Positions 31,280-40,572 of a DNA stretch of 64,000 bases are shown in pieces. Below the pieces are notes generated by a model that was not told the origin of the DNA, did no database searches, and saw only the letters and a list, made by a program, of their open reading frames with translations. Origin of the DNA: Bacillota bacterium (GTDB lineage Bacteria > Bacillota > Clostridia > Lachnospirales > Lachnospiraceae); the NCBI GenBank assembly GCA_023434365.1, contig JAEYSV010000002.1, positions 62,001 through 126,000 of the forward strand, in the 5' to 3' direction. Numbering within the stretch: the stretch's first letter is position 1; each line of letters opens with the position of its first letter. Both the position numbers and the translations under genes were made by a program.

Positions 31280-33328
31280 TTATCGACCAAAGCCTTTATA
31301 ATTACTTGCTGCCATATCATAATACCCCTTTAACTGGTACTGATTATTAAGCTCCTTCACCCGGTCGGTCATTTTCCTAACAAAATCCTCTAACTTAACC
31401 ATATACTCTTCGGTTGAGATATCCCCATTCGCCACATAAGTTAACCCCTTTTCCCAACTGGCAGTCAACTCAGGATTCAGTAATGAACGAATCGAGGCAT
31501 TCACTGTATCAAAAATCAACTCCCCAAGTAGGGTAGGAGTAATAATCTGTGTTTTGTTGGCAAGATTTAAGTACTCTATTTTTACGAGTTTATTCAGAAT
31601 TTCGGCTCTGGTAGCAGAGGTGCCAATTCCACTCCCTTTCATCTGCGCACGTAATTCTTCATCTTCGATAAGCTGTCCCGCATTTTCCATAGCCAGAATC
31701 AAGGCACCCGAGTTATATCGTTTTGGTGGAGAGGTCTCTCCCTCCTTAACTGATAAGTCGTTTACTTCCACTTGCATTCCTTTTTTTAAGGTCTGAAGGA
31801 AGGTAAGCATCGTGGTGTCTACTTCTTCATCCTCGGAATCACCACTAGCATTTTCCTTTTCCTCTGCTTTTTCCTCCGCTTTTGCCGTATCTCGTTTTCT
31901 TCCATAACTATGATTCGCAACCACAAGATAGCCTGGTTCTGTTAAAACTTTAAAGTTACTAAAGAATTTTTCGCCTTTTAATTCAAAGGTAAGCCCTACT
32001 TTTTGATACACTGCTGCTGGGTAAAAGATGCTTAAGAAACGTCGGGCAATTACTTCGTAAACCCCATAAGCCATTTGAGAAACACTATTTAATGCACTCA
32101 GCCCTTGTCCGGTTGGAATAATGGCATAATGGTCCGTGATTTGCTTATCATTTACGTATCTCGTCTTTTCTAGTCCACGATAACTTGCTTTGTCCATAAT
32201 CGTGATGGCATATTCTTTAAGAGGTCCAAAATTACGAAGGCCTCCTATGTTCTTATTAATTTCTTTACTGACTGCCGTAGAAAGTACTCTGGCATCAGTT
32301 CTTGGATAAGTAACTAACTTCTTTTCATACAGTTCCTGTACAATCTTTAAGGTCTGGTCAGGACTAATTTTAAAGAGTCTCGAACACTCATTTTGTAGCT
32401 CTGCAAGGTTATATAACAGAGGAGCATTTTTCACTTCTTTTTTCTTCTCAATTCCAGCTATCGTAGCAATCCTTGGCTTGTCTTCACTTAAAATATCGAT
32501 TAGGCCAAGTGCAATTTCTTTTTCTTTAAACCCATTTTCCTTATAAAGGGCAGGAGATTCAAAATATCTAGAACCAGCAACCGCTTTCCATTCTCCTTCA
32601 ATCCCTTTGCCAGCACAATCAAAGGTTCCAATCACCCGGTAAAATGGTGTTTTCACAAATGCACGAATCTCTCGTTCTCTTCGTACGACCATCCCAAGAA
32701 CACAGGTCATTACTCGCCCCACACTAATTGCAAAATGCTTTTCACTACGTAGGTAACTCTTAAGACTTGGACCATATTTGAGCGTAAGTACACGACTAAA
32801 GTTTATTCCCATCAAGTAGTCTTCTTTCGCTCTCAAATATGCAGAATCTGCAAGATGATCATATTCTGATAGCAATTTTGCTTCTTTAATCCCACGTAAG
32901 ATTTCTTCTTCAGTCTGCGAGTCAATCCATACGCGCCGTTTAACTTTTGTATTCCCTACCTTCGCTAGCTGATCAACGAGGCGATAGATATATTCTCCCT
33001 CTCGCCCAGAGTCCGTACAGACATAAATTGTATCAACATCCTGACGCTTTAATAGCTTCGCTACAATCTGAAACTGTTTACTCACATTAGGAATGACTTC
33101 ATAAAGAAACTGCTCTGGTAAAAACGGTAATGTATTTAGGTTCCACCGTTTGAGAGCAGGGTCATAAACTTCCGGATAACTCATTGTCACAAGATGTCCG
33201 ACACACCAGGTGATGATGGTATCTTCTCCTTCCAGATAACCATCACGCTGACTTGTATTCACTTTTAACGCTTTGGCAAATTCTCTTGCTACACTTGGTT
33301 TCTCTGAAATATATAAACTTTTTGACAT
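31280..33328 (-). CDS. topB: DNA topoisomerase III
   Basis: A 682-residue type IA topoisomerase. The N-terminal Toprim domain starts SLYISEKPSVAREFAKAL and has the acidic motif TDSGREGEYIYR. The active-site Tyr is in VTYPRTDAR. An insertion about 490-515 is Lys/Glu/Asp-rich. The start MSKSLYISEKPS (33328) is where the family begins, although the frame is open 42 bases upstream; the ribosome site is weak. There are no zinc fingers at the end, as usual for TopB. It relaxes or decatenates DNA and resolves replication intermediates. Confidence 0.94.
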   Translation of the reverse strand: MSKSLYISEKPSVAREFAKALKVNTSQRDGYLEGEDTIITWCVGHLVTMSYPEVYDPALKRWNLNTLPFLPEQFLYEVIPNVSKQFQIVAKLLKRQDVDTIYVCTDSGREGEYIYRLVDQLAKVGNTKVKRRVWIDSQTEEEILRGIKEAKLLSEYDHLADSAYLRAKEDYLMGINFSRVLTLKYGPSLKSYLRSEKHFAISVGRVMTCVLGMVVRREREIRAFVKTPFYRVIGTFDCAGKGIEGEWKAVAGSRYFESPALYKENGFKEKEIALGLIDILSEDKPRIATIAGIEKKKEVKNAPLLYNLAELQNECSRLFKISPDQTLKIVQELYEKKLVTYPRTDARVLSTAVSKEINKNIGGLRNFGPLKEYAITIMDKASYRGLEKTRYVNDKQITDHYAIIPTGQGLSALNSVSQMAYGVYEVIARRFLSIFYPAAVYQKVGLTFELKGEKFFSNFKVLTEPGYLVVANHSYGRKRDTAKAEEKAEEKENASGDSEDEEVDTTMLTFLQTLKKGMQVEVNDLSVKEGETSPPKRYNSGALILAMENAGQLIEDEELRAQMKGSGIGTSATRAEILNKLVKIEYLNLANKTQIITPTLLGELIFDTVNASIRSLLNPELTASWEKGLTYVANGDISTEEYMVKLEDFVRKMTDRVKELNNQYQLKGYYDMAASNYKGFGR

Positions 33329-33476
33329 GGAATTCCAACTTTCTTTCACTTTCAAGTACGCCCTCGGCATATAGTTTTATTATAAACATTTTCAAGGTTC
33401 ATTACAAGCCTACGTAAAAACCTGGCAGATTAATGGCAGATTAATGAATTAATACCACAAACTTTAAAAACTCTAT

Positions 33477-33504
33477 TTGACTTCCCGTTTCCATCTGCTA
33501 TCAT
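33477..33504 (+). promoter_or_regulatory. Sigma-A-type promoter of the LUD-domain gene
   Basis: -35 TTGACT (33477-33482), a 16-base spacer, -10 TATCAT (33499-33504). It lies 64 bases before the start codon. Confidence 0.55.
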
Positions 33505-33567
33505 ATTAATAAAAATACTAATGCCACTACTATTCTTTTGTTACAAATTATGATAGGAGGTCATGTA

Positions 33568-34203
33568 ATGAATCCCAAAAAGCAATATTATGAAAATCTG
33601 GCAGATAACCTGATTAAAAAGTTTAATATCCGCGGTATTGAAGGATATTACTGCGATAACAAAGAAGAAGCTCTCATAATGGCTAAGCGGCTGTTAACCC
33701 CTGGCTCCTCTGTTTCCTGGGGTGGTTCTGCAACCTTAGACCAGATTGGCTTACTTGATGAGCTAAAAAACTCTGATTACATCTTATATGATCGTATGGA
33801 AGCCAAAACAGAAGAAGAAAGAACGGCAATTTACTCTAAGATTTTTACTTGCGATAATTTTTTTATGAGTTCCAATGCTATTACCTTAAATGGGGAACTA
33901 GTGAATGTAGATGGGTATGGTAACCGTGTTGCTTGTTTAATTTGCGGACCTAAAAATGTCATTGTAATTGCTGGAATGAATAAAATAGTTCCTGATATTG
34001 ACTCTGGCATGGCTCGCGCACGCAATATGGCCGCTCCTCCTAATACCGTACGTCTTGGTAAAAACACACCATGTGCAGAAATAGGCCGCTGTGCAGACTG
34101 TCAAAAAGAGGACTGTATCTGTTGTCAAATCGTCATTACTCGTCGCAGCAACATTCCTGGAAGAATCAAAGTAATACTTGTTGGCGAAGAGTTGGGATTT
34201 TAA
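33568..34203 (+). CDS. LUD-domain (LutC/DUF162-like) protein
   Basis: A 211-residue protein of the lactate-utilisation (LUD) fold: GSSVSWGGSATLDQIG, MSSNAITLNGELVNVDGYGNRV and GPKNVIVIAGMNK are typical. The C-terminus has a cysteine cluster (CAEIGRCADCQKEDCICC) that suggests metal binding. LutC is part of an L-lactate oxidation complex, but no lutA or lutB lies nearby, so the substrate is not known. The ATG at 33568 follows ATAGGAGG by eight bases. The gene is monocistronic, ended by a terminator that overlaps the next gene's start. Confidence 0.8.
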   Translation: MNPKKQYYENLADNLIKKFNIRGIEGYYCDNKEEALIMAKRLLTPGSSVSWGGSATLDQIGLLDELKNSDYILYDRMEAKTEEERTAIYSKIFTCDNFFMSSNAITLNGELVNVDGYGNRVACLICGPKNVIVIAGMNKIVPDIDSGMARARNMAAPPNTVRLGKNTPCAEIGRCADCQKEDCICCQIVITRRSNIPGRIKVILVGEELGF

Positions 34204-34254
34204 ACTGCATTTCCAGCAATACTACAACCGAATATACATATACATGAATCAAAC

Positions 34255-34300
34255 ATCACCTACATATAATATAGTACTCTTAAGTATGTAGGTGATTTTT
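34255..34300 (+). terminator. Terminator whose 3' arm carries the tspO ribosome site
   Basis: A perfect 12-bp stem, ATCACCTACATA (34255-34266) with TATGTAGGTGAT (34285-34296), an 18-base loop and T5 (34296-34300) that ends one base before the tspO ATG. The only Shine-Dalgarno-like sequence of tspO (GGTGA) is inside the right arm. It ends the LUD gene and probably hides the ribosome site in read-through mRNA. Confidence 0.75.
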
Positions 34301-34780
34301 ATGTTGCGTAAAAGCCAGCGGGCTAAGCTAATTTTAGCATTTGGTCCACCCCTTCTGATTGCCCTGTTATTACTTATCTTTACCTATCGCGATATTTCCA
34401 CGGTTCTAAATGAAATAGCGCTACCTCCTTTAGCACCTAACCGTATTGTAATATTTTTTATCAGTCTAATGGTTATTTTATTACTAAGTGGGGCATCCTT
34501 TTTCATTTATAATAGCCACGTATTTTCTGACGTTAAAAAGCGAGCAATCTTATTCTTTATTGCCCACCTATCACTACTCTTTGTGTGGTCGCTTATTTTC
34601 TTTAACAAGCGTCTTTTTGGTTTAAGCTTTTTAATTGAAATTCTTATTTTAGCTCTCCTTGGCATTACCACTCTGCTTTATTATCGTATTGACAAACGTG
34701 CTGGCTTTTTACTTTTTCCTTACGTGGTATGGCAAATCTATGTGGCTTATCAAAATCTATGCATCATGTTTTTGAATTAA
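34301..34780 (+). CDS. TspO/MBR-family membrane protein
   Basis: A 159-residue protein with five predicted membrane helices. The second half matches TspO: AHLSLLFVWSLIFF, then a Glu-containing helix, then RIDKRAGFLLFPYVVWQIYVAYQN and LN at the end. The N-terminal part (ALPPLAPN) corresponds to the WYxxLxKPxWxPP region but is diverged. TspO proteins bind porphyrins and other ligands and are tied to tetrapyrrole or stress responses; the role in a fermentative anaerobe is unclear. The start at 34301 is five bases from GGTGA. The DUF6512 gene follows after 10 bases. Confidence 0.75.
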   Translation: MLRKSQRAKLILAFGPPLLIALLLLIFTYRDISTVLNEIALPPLAPNRIVIFFISLMVILLLSGASFFIYNSHVFSDVKKRAILFFIAHLSLLFVWSLIFFNKRLFGLSFLIEILILALLGITTLLYYRIDKRAGFLLFPYVVWQIYVAYQNLCIMFLN

Positions 34781-34790
34781 GGAGGATCAG

Positions 34791-35300
34791 ATGAAATATC
34801 GATTACTAATCTTTGAAATCGCTGGCTTTATCTTTGTTTCCGTAGTTGGCACTTTGCTGCATTTTGCTTATGAATATTTTGATTACTCAACCGTAGCTGC
34901 CGTCATCAGTCCAATTAATGAGAGTACCTGGGAACACTTAAAGCTTTTGTTCTTTCCATTTCTCTTTTATACACTGTTTGAGTATCTCGTCATCGGAAAA
35001 AAATATAATAACTTTATTTATTATAAAGCAATTTCGGTGCTCATTGGACTTTTTACGATTCTGGGAGTTTTTTATCTTTATACTGGTATCATCGGACGTT
35101 CCTTTGTCATCGTCGATATCATGCTATTTTATTTTAGTGTTTTTATTACTTATCAGAATAGTTACCGCTTGATAAAGCAAAATCCAATTTATAAAAACTA
35201 TAATAATATTGGAGCCTTCATCTTCCTGCTATTAATAGGTCTTTTTGTAAGTTTCACCTTTGCACCCCCTGCAATCAATCTGTTCCAACCTCCAATTTAA
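34791..35300 (+). CDS. DUF6512-type membrane protein
   Basis: A 169-residue protein with five predicted spans and the conserved polar motif SPINESTWEHLKLLFFPF after the second, which I associate with the DUF6512 family of unknown function in Firmicutes. It lies 10 bases after tspO behind AAGGAGG and is co-transcribed with it. Two hairpins follow. Confidence 0.65.
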   Translation: MKYRLLIFEIAGFIFVSVVGTLLHFAYEYFDYSTVAAVISPINESTWEHLKLLFFPFLFYTLFEYLVIGKKYNNFIYYKAISVLIGLFTILGVFYLYTGIIGRSFVIVDIMLFYFSVFITYQNSYRLIKQNPIYKNYNNIGAFIFLLLIGLFVSFTFAPPAINLFQPPI

Positions 35301-35315
35301 CCTATCGCGAAAATA

Positions 35316-35334
35316 TCCCGCTTCTTAAGCGGGA
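35316..35334 (+). terminator. Short hairpin after the DUF6512 gene
   Basis: Perfect 8-bp stem TCCCGCTT / AAGCGGGA with a 3-base loop, no T run after it. Possibly a 3'-end stabiliser. Confidence 0.45.
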
Positions 35335-35361
35335 GTATATTAGTAAATGAACTCTCCACTC

Positions 35362-35419
35362 AAAAAAACTCCATCTATAGTAACAAGGTAACTAGCTTGT
35401 TATCTCAGATGGAGTTTTT
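35362..35419. terminator. Bidirectional terminator between the DUF6512 gene and glyA
   Basis: Outer stem ACTCCATCT / AGATGGAGT, inner stem AACAAG / CTTGTT, with A7 before and T5 after. It serves both converging transcripts. Confidence 0.88.
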
Positions 35420-35449
35420 ATATTCAATCGGTTATTCGATTTTACTTTG

Positions 35450-36709
35450 CTAGATGCTCATAACTGGAACATTGTATAATGGATATTGGTCTGTTAAGGT
35501 TTTTACAAGACTCATTGCCTTTTCTTTATTAGCTTCAACATCATCAATTAACAAGGCTATAGCTTCAGCAATAACATCCATATCTTCTGTATTCATTCCT
35601 CTTGTAGTAACTGCAGCAGTTCCAAGACGAATACCACTTGTTACAAATGGGCTGGCCGGATCATTTGGAATCGTATTCTTGTTGCATGTAATGTTTGCAG
35701 CATCTAATAAATGTTCTGCATCTTTCCCTGTAACGCCTTTATTTTGAAGGTCAACTAACATCAAATGATTATCGGTACCTCCGGAAACAATAGTAAACCC
35801 ACGTTTCATTAAGCCATTAGCAAGAGCCTCGGCATTACGGATAACATTTTTAGCATACTCTTTAAAGCTAGGATCAAGCGCTTCTTTAAAACAAACTGCT
35901 TTTGCCGCAATCACATGCATTAACGGTCCGCCCTGGATACCAGGGAAAACACATTTATTTAACTTCATCTCAGTAGCAAATTCTTCACTACTTAATATCA
36001 TGCCGCCTCTAGGGCCACGTAGTGTCTTATGTGTTGTTGTAGTTGTCACATGGGCATATGGAATTGGGCTTTCATGTAAGCCTGCTGCCACCAAACCTGC
36101 GATATGCGCCATATCTACCATAAGGTATGCATTTACTTCATCCGCTATTTCTCTAAACCGTTTAAAATCTATCTTTCTAGCGTAAGCACTGGCACCAGCA
36201 ATGATTAACTTAGGCTTGCTTTCTTTAGCAATACGCAATACTTCATCGTAATCAATAAACCCTTCTTCATTTACTCCATAAGGCACGATGTTATAATATG
36301 CACCAGACATATTTACTGGACTTCCATGTGTCAAATGCCCACCATGAGCCAGGTTCATCCCTAGCATTGTATCTCCAGGTTGTAACAAAGCGAATTGTAC
36401 TGCCATATTGGCCTGCGCTCCCGAATGAGGCTGCACATTGGCATAAGTACATCCAAACAATTCTTTGGCACGTTCAATCGCAAGATTTTCTGCCATATCC
36501 ACAAATTCACAACCACCATAGTAGCGTTTTCCTGGATACCCTTCGGCATACTTATTCGTCAATGGACTTCCCATTGCTGCCATAACTGCTTTGCTAACAA
36601 AGTTTTCTGAAGCAATTAATTCAATGTGATCGTTCTGTCGTTCAATTTCCAGAGTCATCGCTTTCGCTAACTCAGGATCATAATTTAATACATCCTCAAA
36701 TGCAAACAT
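35450..36709 (-). CDS. glyA: Serine hydroxymethyltransferase
   Basis: A 419-residue PLP enzyme that interconverts serine and glycine and charges tetrahydrofolate. Recognised by LIASENFVS, TNKYAEGYPGKRYYGG, PHSGAQANMAV, VDMAHIAGL and the PLP-lysine Lys228 in TTTTTHKTLRGPRGG. Full length for the bacterial family. The ATG follows GGAGG. A promoter is found 38 bases upstream of the start, and the gene is separated from the TSUP/PTS operon before it by 138 bases. Confidence 0.97.
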   Translation of the reverse strand: MFAFEDVLNYDPELAKAMTLEIERQNDHIELIASENFVSKAVMAAMGSPLTNKYAEGYPGKRYYGGCEFVDMAENLAIERAKELFGCTYANVQPHSGAQANMAVQFALLQPGDTMLGMNLAHGGHLTHGSPVNMSGAYYNIVPYGVNEEGFIDYDEVLRIAKESKPKLIIAGASAYARKIDFKRFREIADEVNAYLMVDMAHIAGLVAAGLHESPIPYAHVTTTTTHKTLRGPRGGMILSSEEFATEMKLNKCVFPGIQGGPLMHVIAAKAVCFKEALDPSFKEYAKNVIRNAEALANGLMKRGFTIVSGGTDNHLMLVDLQNKGVTGKDAEHLLDAANITCNKNTIPNDPASPFVTSGIRLGTAAVTTRGMNTEDMDVIAEAIALLIDDVEANKEKAMSLVKTLTDQYPLYNVPVMSI

Positions 36710-36746
36710 CTCTTTACCTCCATTTATCCATCTGTATTCCAGATTT

Positions 36747-36775
36747 ATTGTAACATATTCTAATTATGTTGCGAA
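36747..36775 (-). promoter_or_regulatory. Probable glyA promoter
   Basis: Minus-strand -35 TTCGCA (36770-36775), 17-base spacer, -10 TACAAT (36747-36752). The -35 is weak. Confidence 0.45.
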
Positions 36776-36847
36776 GTGTTATTCTTATGTTACTATATCA
36801 TAAATAGTCAGAAATGAATAGTTGTGTTATTAGTTTTTTTTATAATG

Positions 36848-37612
36848 CTACATAAAGTCATAAGTAATTTTAACTAATAAAGCAATTAAGACTACTATAA
36901 ATAACGGTCTAATTATCTTTTTCCCATTTTTCAAAGCAAGACTGGCACCTATGTAGTTTCCTGCAATGCCAAACAACGCGGCTATTAAACCAATTCTCCA
37001 CTTAATACTTCCGTGTACCGCAAAGGTAACAAATGCAGCTAAATTTGATGCCAGATTCACGACCTTTGCATTGCCTGAGGCTGTGACGATATCAAAATGC
37101 ATAAATGTGCAGTAGCACAATATTAAAAATGTTCCAGTACCCGGACCTATAAACCCATCATACATTCCAATACCAAATCCGATGCTTATACTGAACACTA
37201 GTGTTTTCTGTGTTGATAATTGCTCTATAGCATTGGCTTCTCCAAAATCTTTCTTTACCATCACTAAAATTGCAATGACTGGGATGACGAATACCATCAC
37301 CCACTTTAAATACTTTTCGTCTAGATAGTGATTGAGGGTTGCTCCAATATATGAACCTAGTAAAGCGGCTACCGCAGAGGTAACCGCTGTATAATAGTGA
37401 ATTTTACGTTCTTTCATAAATTTGAGCGTTGAGATTAAGGTTCCAAATACCGCACTGCATTTATTCGTTGCAGAGGCGACATGCGGTGACACTCCGGCTG
37501 CCAGATAGGCAGGCAAACTGATTAGGCCTCCACCACCAGCAACAGAATCTACAAATCCCCCGAGAAACACCATCGGACAGACAATTAGCAAAATCTTAAT
37601 CGTTTCGTCCAT
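36848..37612 (-). CDS. TSUP (TauE/SafE)-family membrane permease
   Basis: A 254-residue protein with eight predicted spans and the TSUP repeats: GGFVDSVAGGGGLISLPAYLAAGVSPHVASATNKCSAVFGT and the second-half GxYDGFIGPGTGTFLIL. Members export or import small sulfur or carbon anions (sulfite, sulfoacetate and the like); the substrate here is unknown. It starts 24 bases after ptsI with AGAGAGGA and is probably the last gene of the pfkB-HPr-ptsI operon. Confidence 0.85.
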   Translation of the reverse strand: MDETIKILLIVCPMVFLGGFVDSVAGGGGLISLPAYLAAGVSPHVASATNKCSAVFGTLISTLKFMKERKIHYYTAVTSAVAALLGSYIGATLNHYLDEKYLKWVMVFVIPVIAILVMVKKDFGEANAIEQLSTQKTLVFSISIGFGIGMYDGFIGPGTGTFLILCYCTFMHFDIVTASGNAKVVNLASNLAAFVTFAVHGSIKWRIGLIAALFGIAGNYIGASLALKNGKKIIRPLFIVVLIALLVKITYDFM

Positions 37613-37636
37613 AACGTCCTCTCTTCTTATACGTAA

Positions 37637-39271
37637 TTATTGTATTTTTGATATATCAGTTTCTCTTATTTTTTTCCGTAGTGGTAATATCATAGGAGGA
37701 GATACGCTTAGTTCATCCATCCCCATTCGTAAAAATTCTTCCGTCAAGGACAAATCAGCCCCTAGCTCACCACAGATTCCACACCAAATTCCTGCCTGAT
37801 GAGCATTATCACACACCAACTTAAGCATTCGTAAGATGGCCTGATGATGAGGGTCATAGATTCGATCAAGTTTTGGATTTTGTCTATCAATAGCCAGCGT
37901 GTACTGGGTCAAGTCGTTGGTGCCAACGGAAAAGAAATCAACTTCCTTTGCTAACAAGTCCGATATCATCACGCTAGCAGGAGTTTCAATCATTATGCCC
38001 ATTTCACAGTCTTTATATCTGATGTTTTGACTATGAAGCTCATTTTTAGTTTCCTTCACAAGCTCTTTAATCTGTCTGACTTCCTCAACACTGATAATCA
38101 TTGGAAACATAATTGCAATATTCCCATATGCGGAAGCACGAAAGATTGCGCGAAGTTGTGTTTTGAATACGTCCACTCTTTCAAGGCATATTCGTATTGC
38201 ACGATATCCAAGCGCCGGGTTTTCTTCTTTTTCTAAGTTAAAATAACCAATTTGCTTATCGGCTCCAATATCCAGGGTTCGTATGATTACCTTCTTACCA
38301 CCCATCTGTTCTGCAACTTGCTTGTAAGCACGAAATTGTTGCTCCTCTGATGGATAGCCAGATGACTCTAGATATAAAAATTCACTACGAAATAGCCCAA
38401 TTCCTTCTGCGTCGTTTTGAATGACTTTCCCAATATCAGAAACACCACCGATGTTAGCATAAAGGTTGATTAATTTTCCATCAAGCGTTACCGTTTCTTT
38501 ATCCTTAAGTTGTAGCAATAACTCCCGTTTCTTTTGTTGTTCCTGTTGCTTTTGCTTCATTTCTTTGATGACAGACTCGTCTGGATCAATATATAATATA
38601 CCGGTAAATCCATCAACAATTGCTGCTTGACCGTGATACTCGGAAAGCAGTTCCATCTTGGTGTTGACTAGTGCCGGAATATTCATTGTCCTGGCTAAAA
38701 TTGCCGTATGTGACTGCATTGAGCCATGAACGGTAACAAATGCTTTCACCTTTTCTTTATCTAGCTGCACCGTTTCACTAGGTGCCAGATCATTGGCAAC
38801 AATTATGGTATCGCCATCTGTTTTCGCTTCTTTCCCTTCGTTTCCAGATAGGATACGCAGAACCCGCTCCGATACATCTCTAACATCTGCAGCACGTTCT
38901 TTCATATACGCATCTTCCATTGAGGAAAAAATTCCTGCAAAATTATCGGCAGTGATTGCCACCGCATATTCTGCATTTACACTTTGATCTCGTATAATCG
39001 AGGTAATTGACTCTACATAGTCAAGGTCATCTAACATCATTTGGTGCACTTCAAAAATCTGTGCATTGGTTTCCCCAACTTCTCGAACTGCTTTTGTGTA
39101 AAGTTCCTTAAGCTGAGTAATTGCCTTTGCTTTAGCAGTTTCGAACCTTGCAATCTCCTCTTTACTATCATCAATGCGTTTTCTTTTGATTAACTCTTCT
39201 TTTCTCTCGTACATCACTATGTTCCCAAACGCGATGCCAGAGAAAACAGCAGTTCCGGTGAATACCTTCAT
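37637..39271 (-). CDS. ptsI: PTS enzyme I (phosphoenolpyruvate-protein phosphotransferase)
   Basis: A 544-residue enzyme I that takes phosphate from PEP and passes it to HPr. The phosphorylated histidine is His188 in GSMQSHTAILAR. The PEP-binding barrel shows LYLESSGYPSEEQQF, GYRAIRI, FFSVGTNDLTQY and the Cys motif GICGELGAD. It is slightly shorter than the usual 570 residues at the N-terminus. It starts 30 bases after the HPr gene with AAAGGAG. Confidence 0.96.
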   Translation of the reverse strand: MKVFTGTAVFSGIAFGNIVMYERKEELIKRKRIDDSKEEIARFETAKAKAITQLKELYTKAVREVGETNAQIFEVHQMMLDDLDYVESITSIIRDQSVNAEYAVAITADNFAGIFSSMEDAYMKERAADVRDVSERVLRILSGNEGKEAKTDGDTIIVANDLAPSETVQLDKEKVKAFVTVHGSMQSHTAILARTMNIPALVNTKMELLSEYHGQAAIVDGFTGILYIDPDESVIKEMKQKQQEQQKKRELLLQLKDKETVTLDGKLINLYANIGGVSDIGKVIQNDAEGIGLFRSEFLYLESSGYPSEEQQFRAYKQVAEQMGGKKVIIRTLDIGADKQIGYFNLEKEENPALGYRAIRICLERVDVFKTQLRAIFRASAYGNIAIMFPMIISVEEVRQIKELVKETKNELHSQNIRYKDCEMGIMIETPASVMISDLLAKEVDFFSVGTNDLTQYTLAIDRQNPKLDRIYDPHHQAILRMLKLVCDNAHQAGIWCGICGELGADLSLTEEFLRMGMDELSVSPPMILPLRKKIRETDISKIQ

Positions 39272-39301
39272 CTAAAAGGCTCCTTTCCGTTCATGATTTC
39301 T

Positions 39302-39559
39302 TTATAGATTATCTTTCATAAACTTCATAACTTCTTCTGCTGCAATATCTTCATCTGGACCTTCCACCGTAACAGTCACTTCATTTCCATTTTTAATTCC
39401 TAAACTCATAATACCAAAAATTCGTTTTGCGTCAGCACTCTTACCTTCTTTTTCAATGGTAATATTACTTTCATAGACTCCTGCTGTTTTCACTAGTAAG
39501 CCGGCTGGCCTTGCATGCATTCCTTCGGGATCAGTAATCACATAAGTAAATTGCTTCAT
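39302..39559 (-). CDS. ptsH: HPr phosphocarrier without the regulatory serine 46
   Basis: An 85-residue HPr. His15 in GMHARPAG is the site phosphorylated by enzyme I. At the position of Ser46, the target of HPr kinase in Firmicutes, this protein has Arg (DAKRIFGIMSL instead of the usual KSIMGVMSL). It should therefore move phosphate in sugar uptake but cannot act as a P-Ser-HPr co-repressor of CcpA, unlike Crh, which loses His15 instead. It is placed between the phosphofructokinase and enzyme I genes. Another HPr with Ser46 may exist elsewhere. Confidence 0.93.
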   Translation of the reverse strand: MKQFTYVITDPEGMHARPAGLLVKTAGVYESNITIEKEGKSADAKRIFGIMSLGIKNGNEVTVTVEGPDEDIAAEEVMKFMKDNL

Positions 39560-39632
39560 AAATTTCTCCTTCTAATACGTGTTTTTAACAATACTATATG
39601 TTATTCTTTCATTATTCCCGTTATTTTATAAC

Positions 39633-40544
39633 CTAACATTGCTCCATAATATAAAGTAATTCTTCCACTTGCGCTTTAGTTGCCAGATCCTTACTAAATG
39701 CACTGGCACTTCCGGCAGCAATCCCCATACGAAACGCCAATTCAAATGACCCAGTCATCAGATATCCTGCCATAAATCCTGCTACCATCGAATCTCCTGC
39801 TCCAACCGAGTTCACAACCTGCCCCTTTGGTGCCTGCGCCTGATACACATCTCCACCTTCTGTAACGAATACGGCACCATCTGCGGCCATCGATACTAGT
39901 ACATTGCGAGCACCCATAGTTTGAAGCTCTTTCGCATACTTGACTGCTTCTTCCTTCTGATGAATCGCAACTCCAAAAAGTTCTCCTAATTCATAGTGAT
40001 TTGGTTTAATTAAAAATGGATGAAACCGTAGCACATTGACTAATAACTCTTTGGTAGCATCAACTATAATTTTAATCTCTCGATCCGCAACCATCATCAT
40101 CATTTTTTGATAAATATCATATGGTAACATCGAAGGAATGCTACCAGCTAATACAAGCCAGTCTCCATTCTTCAATTTATTTAATTGTTCGAATAATAAA
40201 TCCAACTCTTCTTTGGCTATTTCCGGTCCACGACCATTTATCTCTGACTCCAATTGAGATTTGATCTTTACATTAATGCGGCTAATCCCCTGCTGTACCT
40301 TAATAAACTCACTGGTAATCCCTTGTTCTATTAATAGGGCTTTAATTTGTTCGCCAGTAAAGCCTGCAAGGAAACCAAGCGCTACACTATCTATTCCGAG
40401 ATTATTTAGTACAATTGATACATTAATCCCTTTCCCACCTGGAAGAATATGTTCGCTTGTGGTACGATTTATGTTGCCTATATTAAAATCATTTACCCCT
40501 ACAATATAATCTAGTGAAGGATTAAATGTAACCGTATATATCAT
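39633..40544 (-). CDS. fruK: 1-phosphofructokinase (PfkB family)
   Basis: A 303-residue sugar kinase: N-terminal VTFNPSLDYIV, LPGGKGINVSIVL, and the C-terminal catalytic motif VGAGDSMVAGFMAGY. The best fit is 1-phosphofructokinase, which makes fructose-1,6-bisphosphate; tagatose-6-phosphate kinase (LacC) is an alternative since the families are close. HPr and enzyme I genes follow, but no fructose-specific EII gene is present in the window. Ribosome site GGGAGGGAAG. Confidence 0.85.
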   Translation of the reverse strand: MIYTVTFNPSLDYIVGVNDFNIGNINRTTSEHILPGGKGINVSIVLNNLGIDSVALGFLAGFTGEQIKALLIEQGITSEFIKVQQGISRINVKIKSQLESEINGRGPEIAKEELDLLFEQLNKLKNGDWLVLAGSIPSMLPYDIYQKMMMMVADREIKIIVDATKELLVNVLRFHPFLIKPNHYELGELFGVAIHQKEEAVKYAKELQTMGARNVLVSMAADGAVFVTEGGDVYQAQAPKGQVVNSVGAGDSMVAGFMAGYLMTGSFELAFRMGIAAGSASAFSKDLATKAQVEELLYIMEQC

Positions 40545-40572
40545 CGAAACTTCCCTCCCATTAAGTTTTCAA

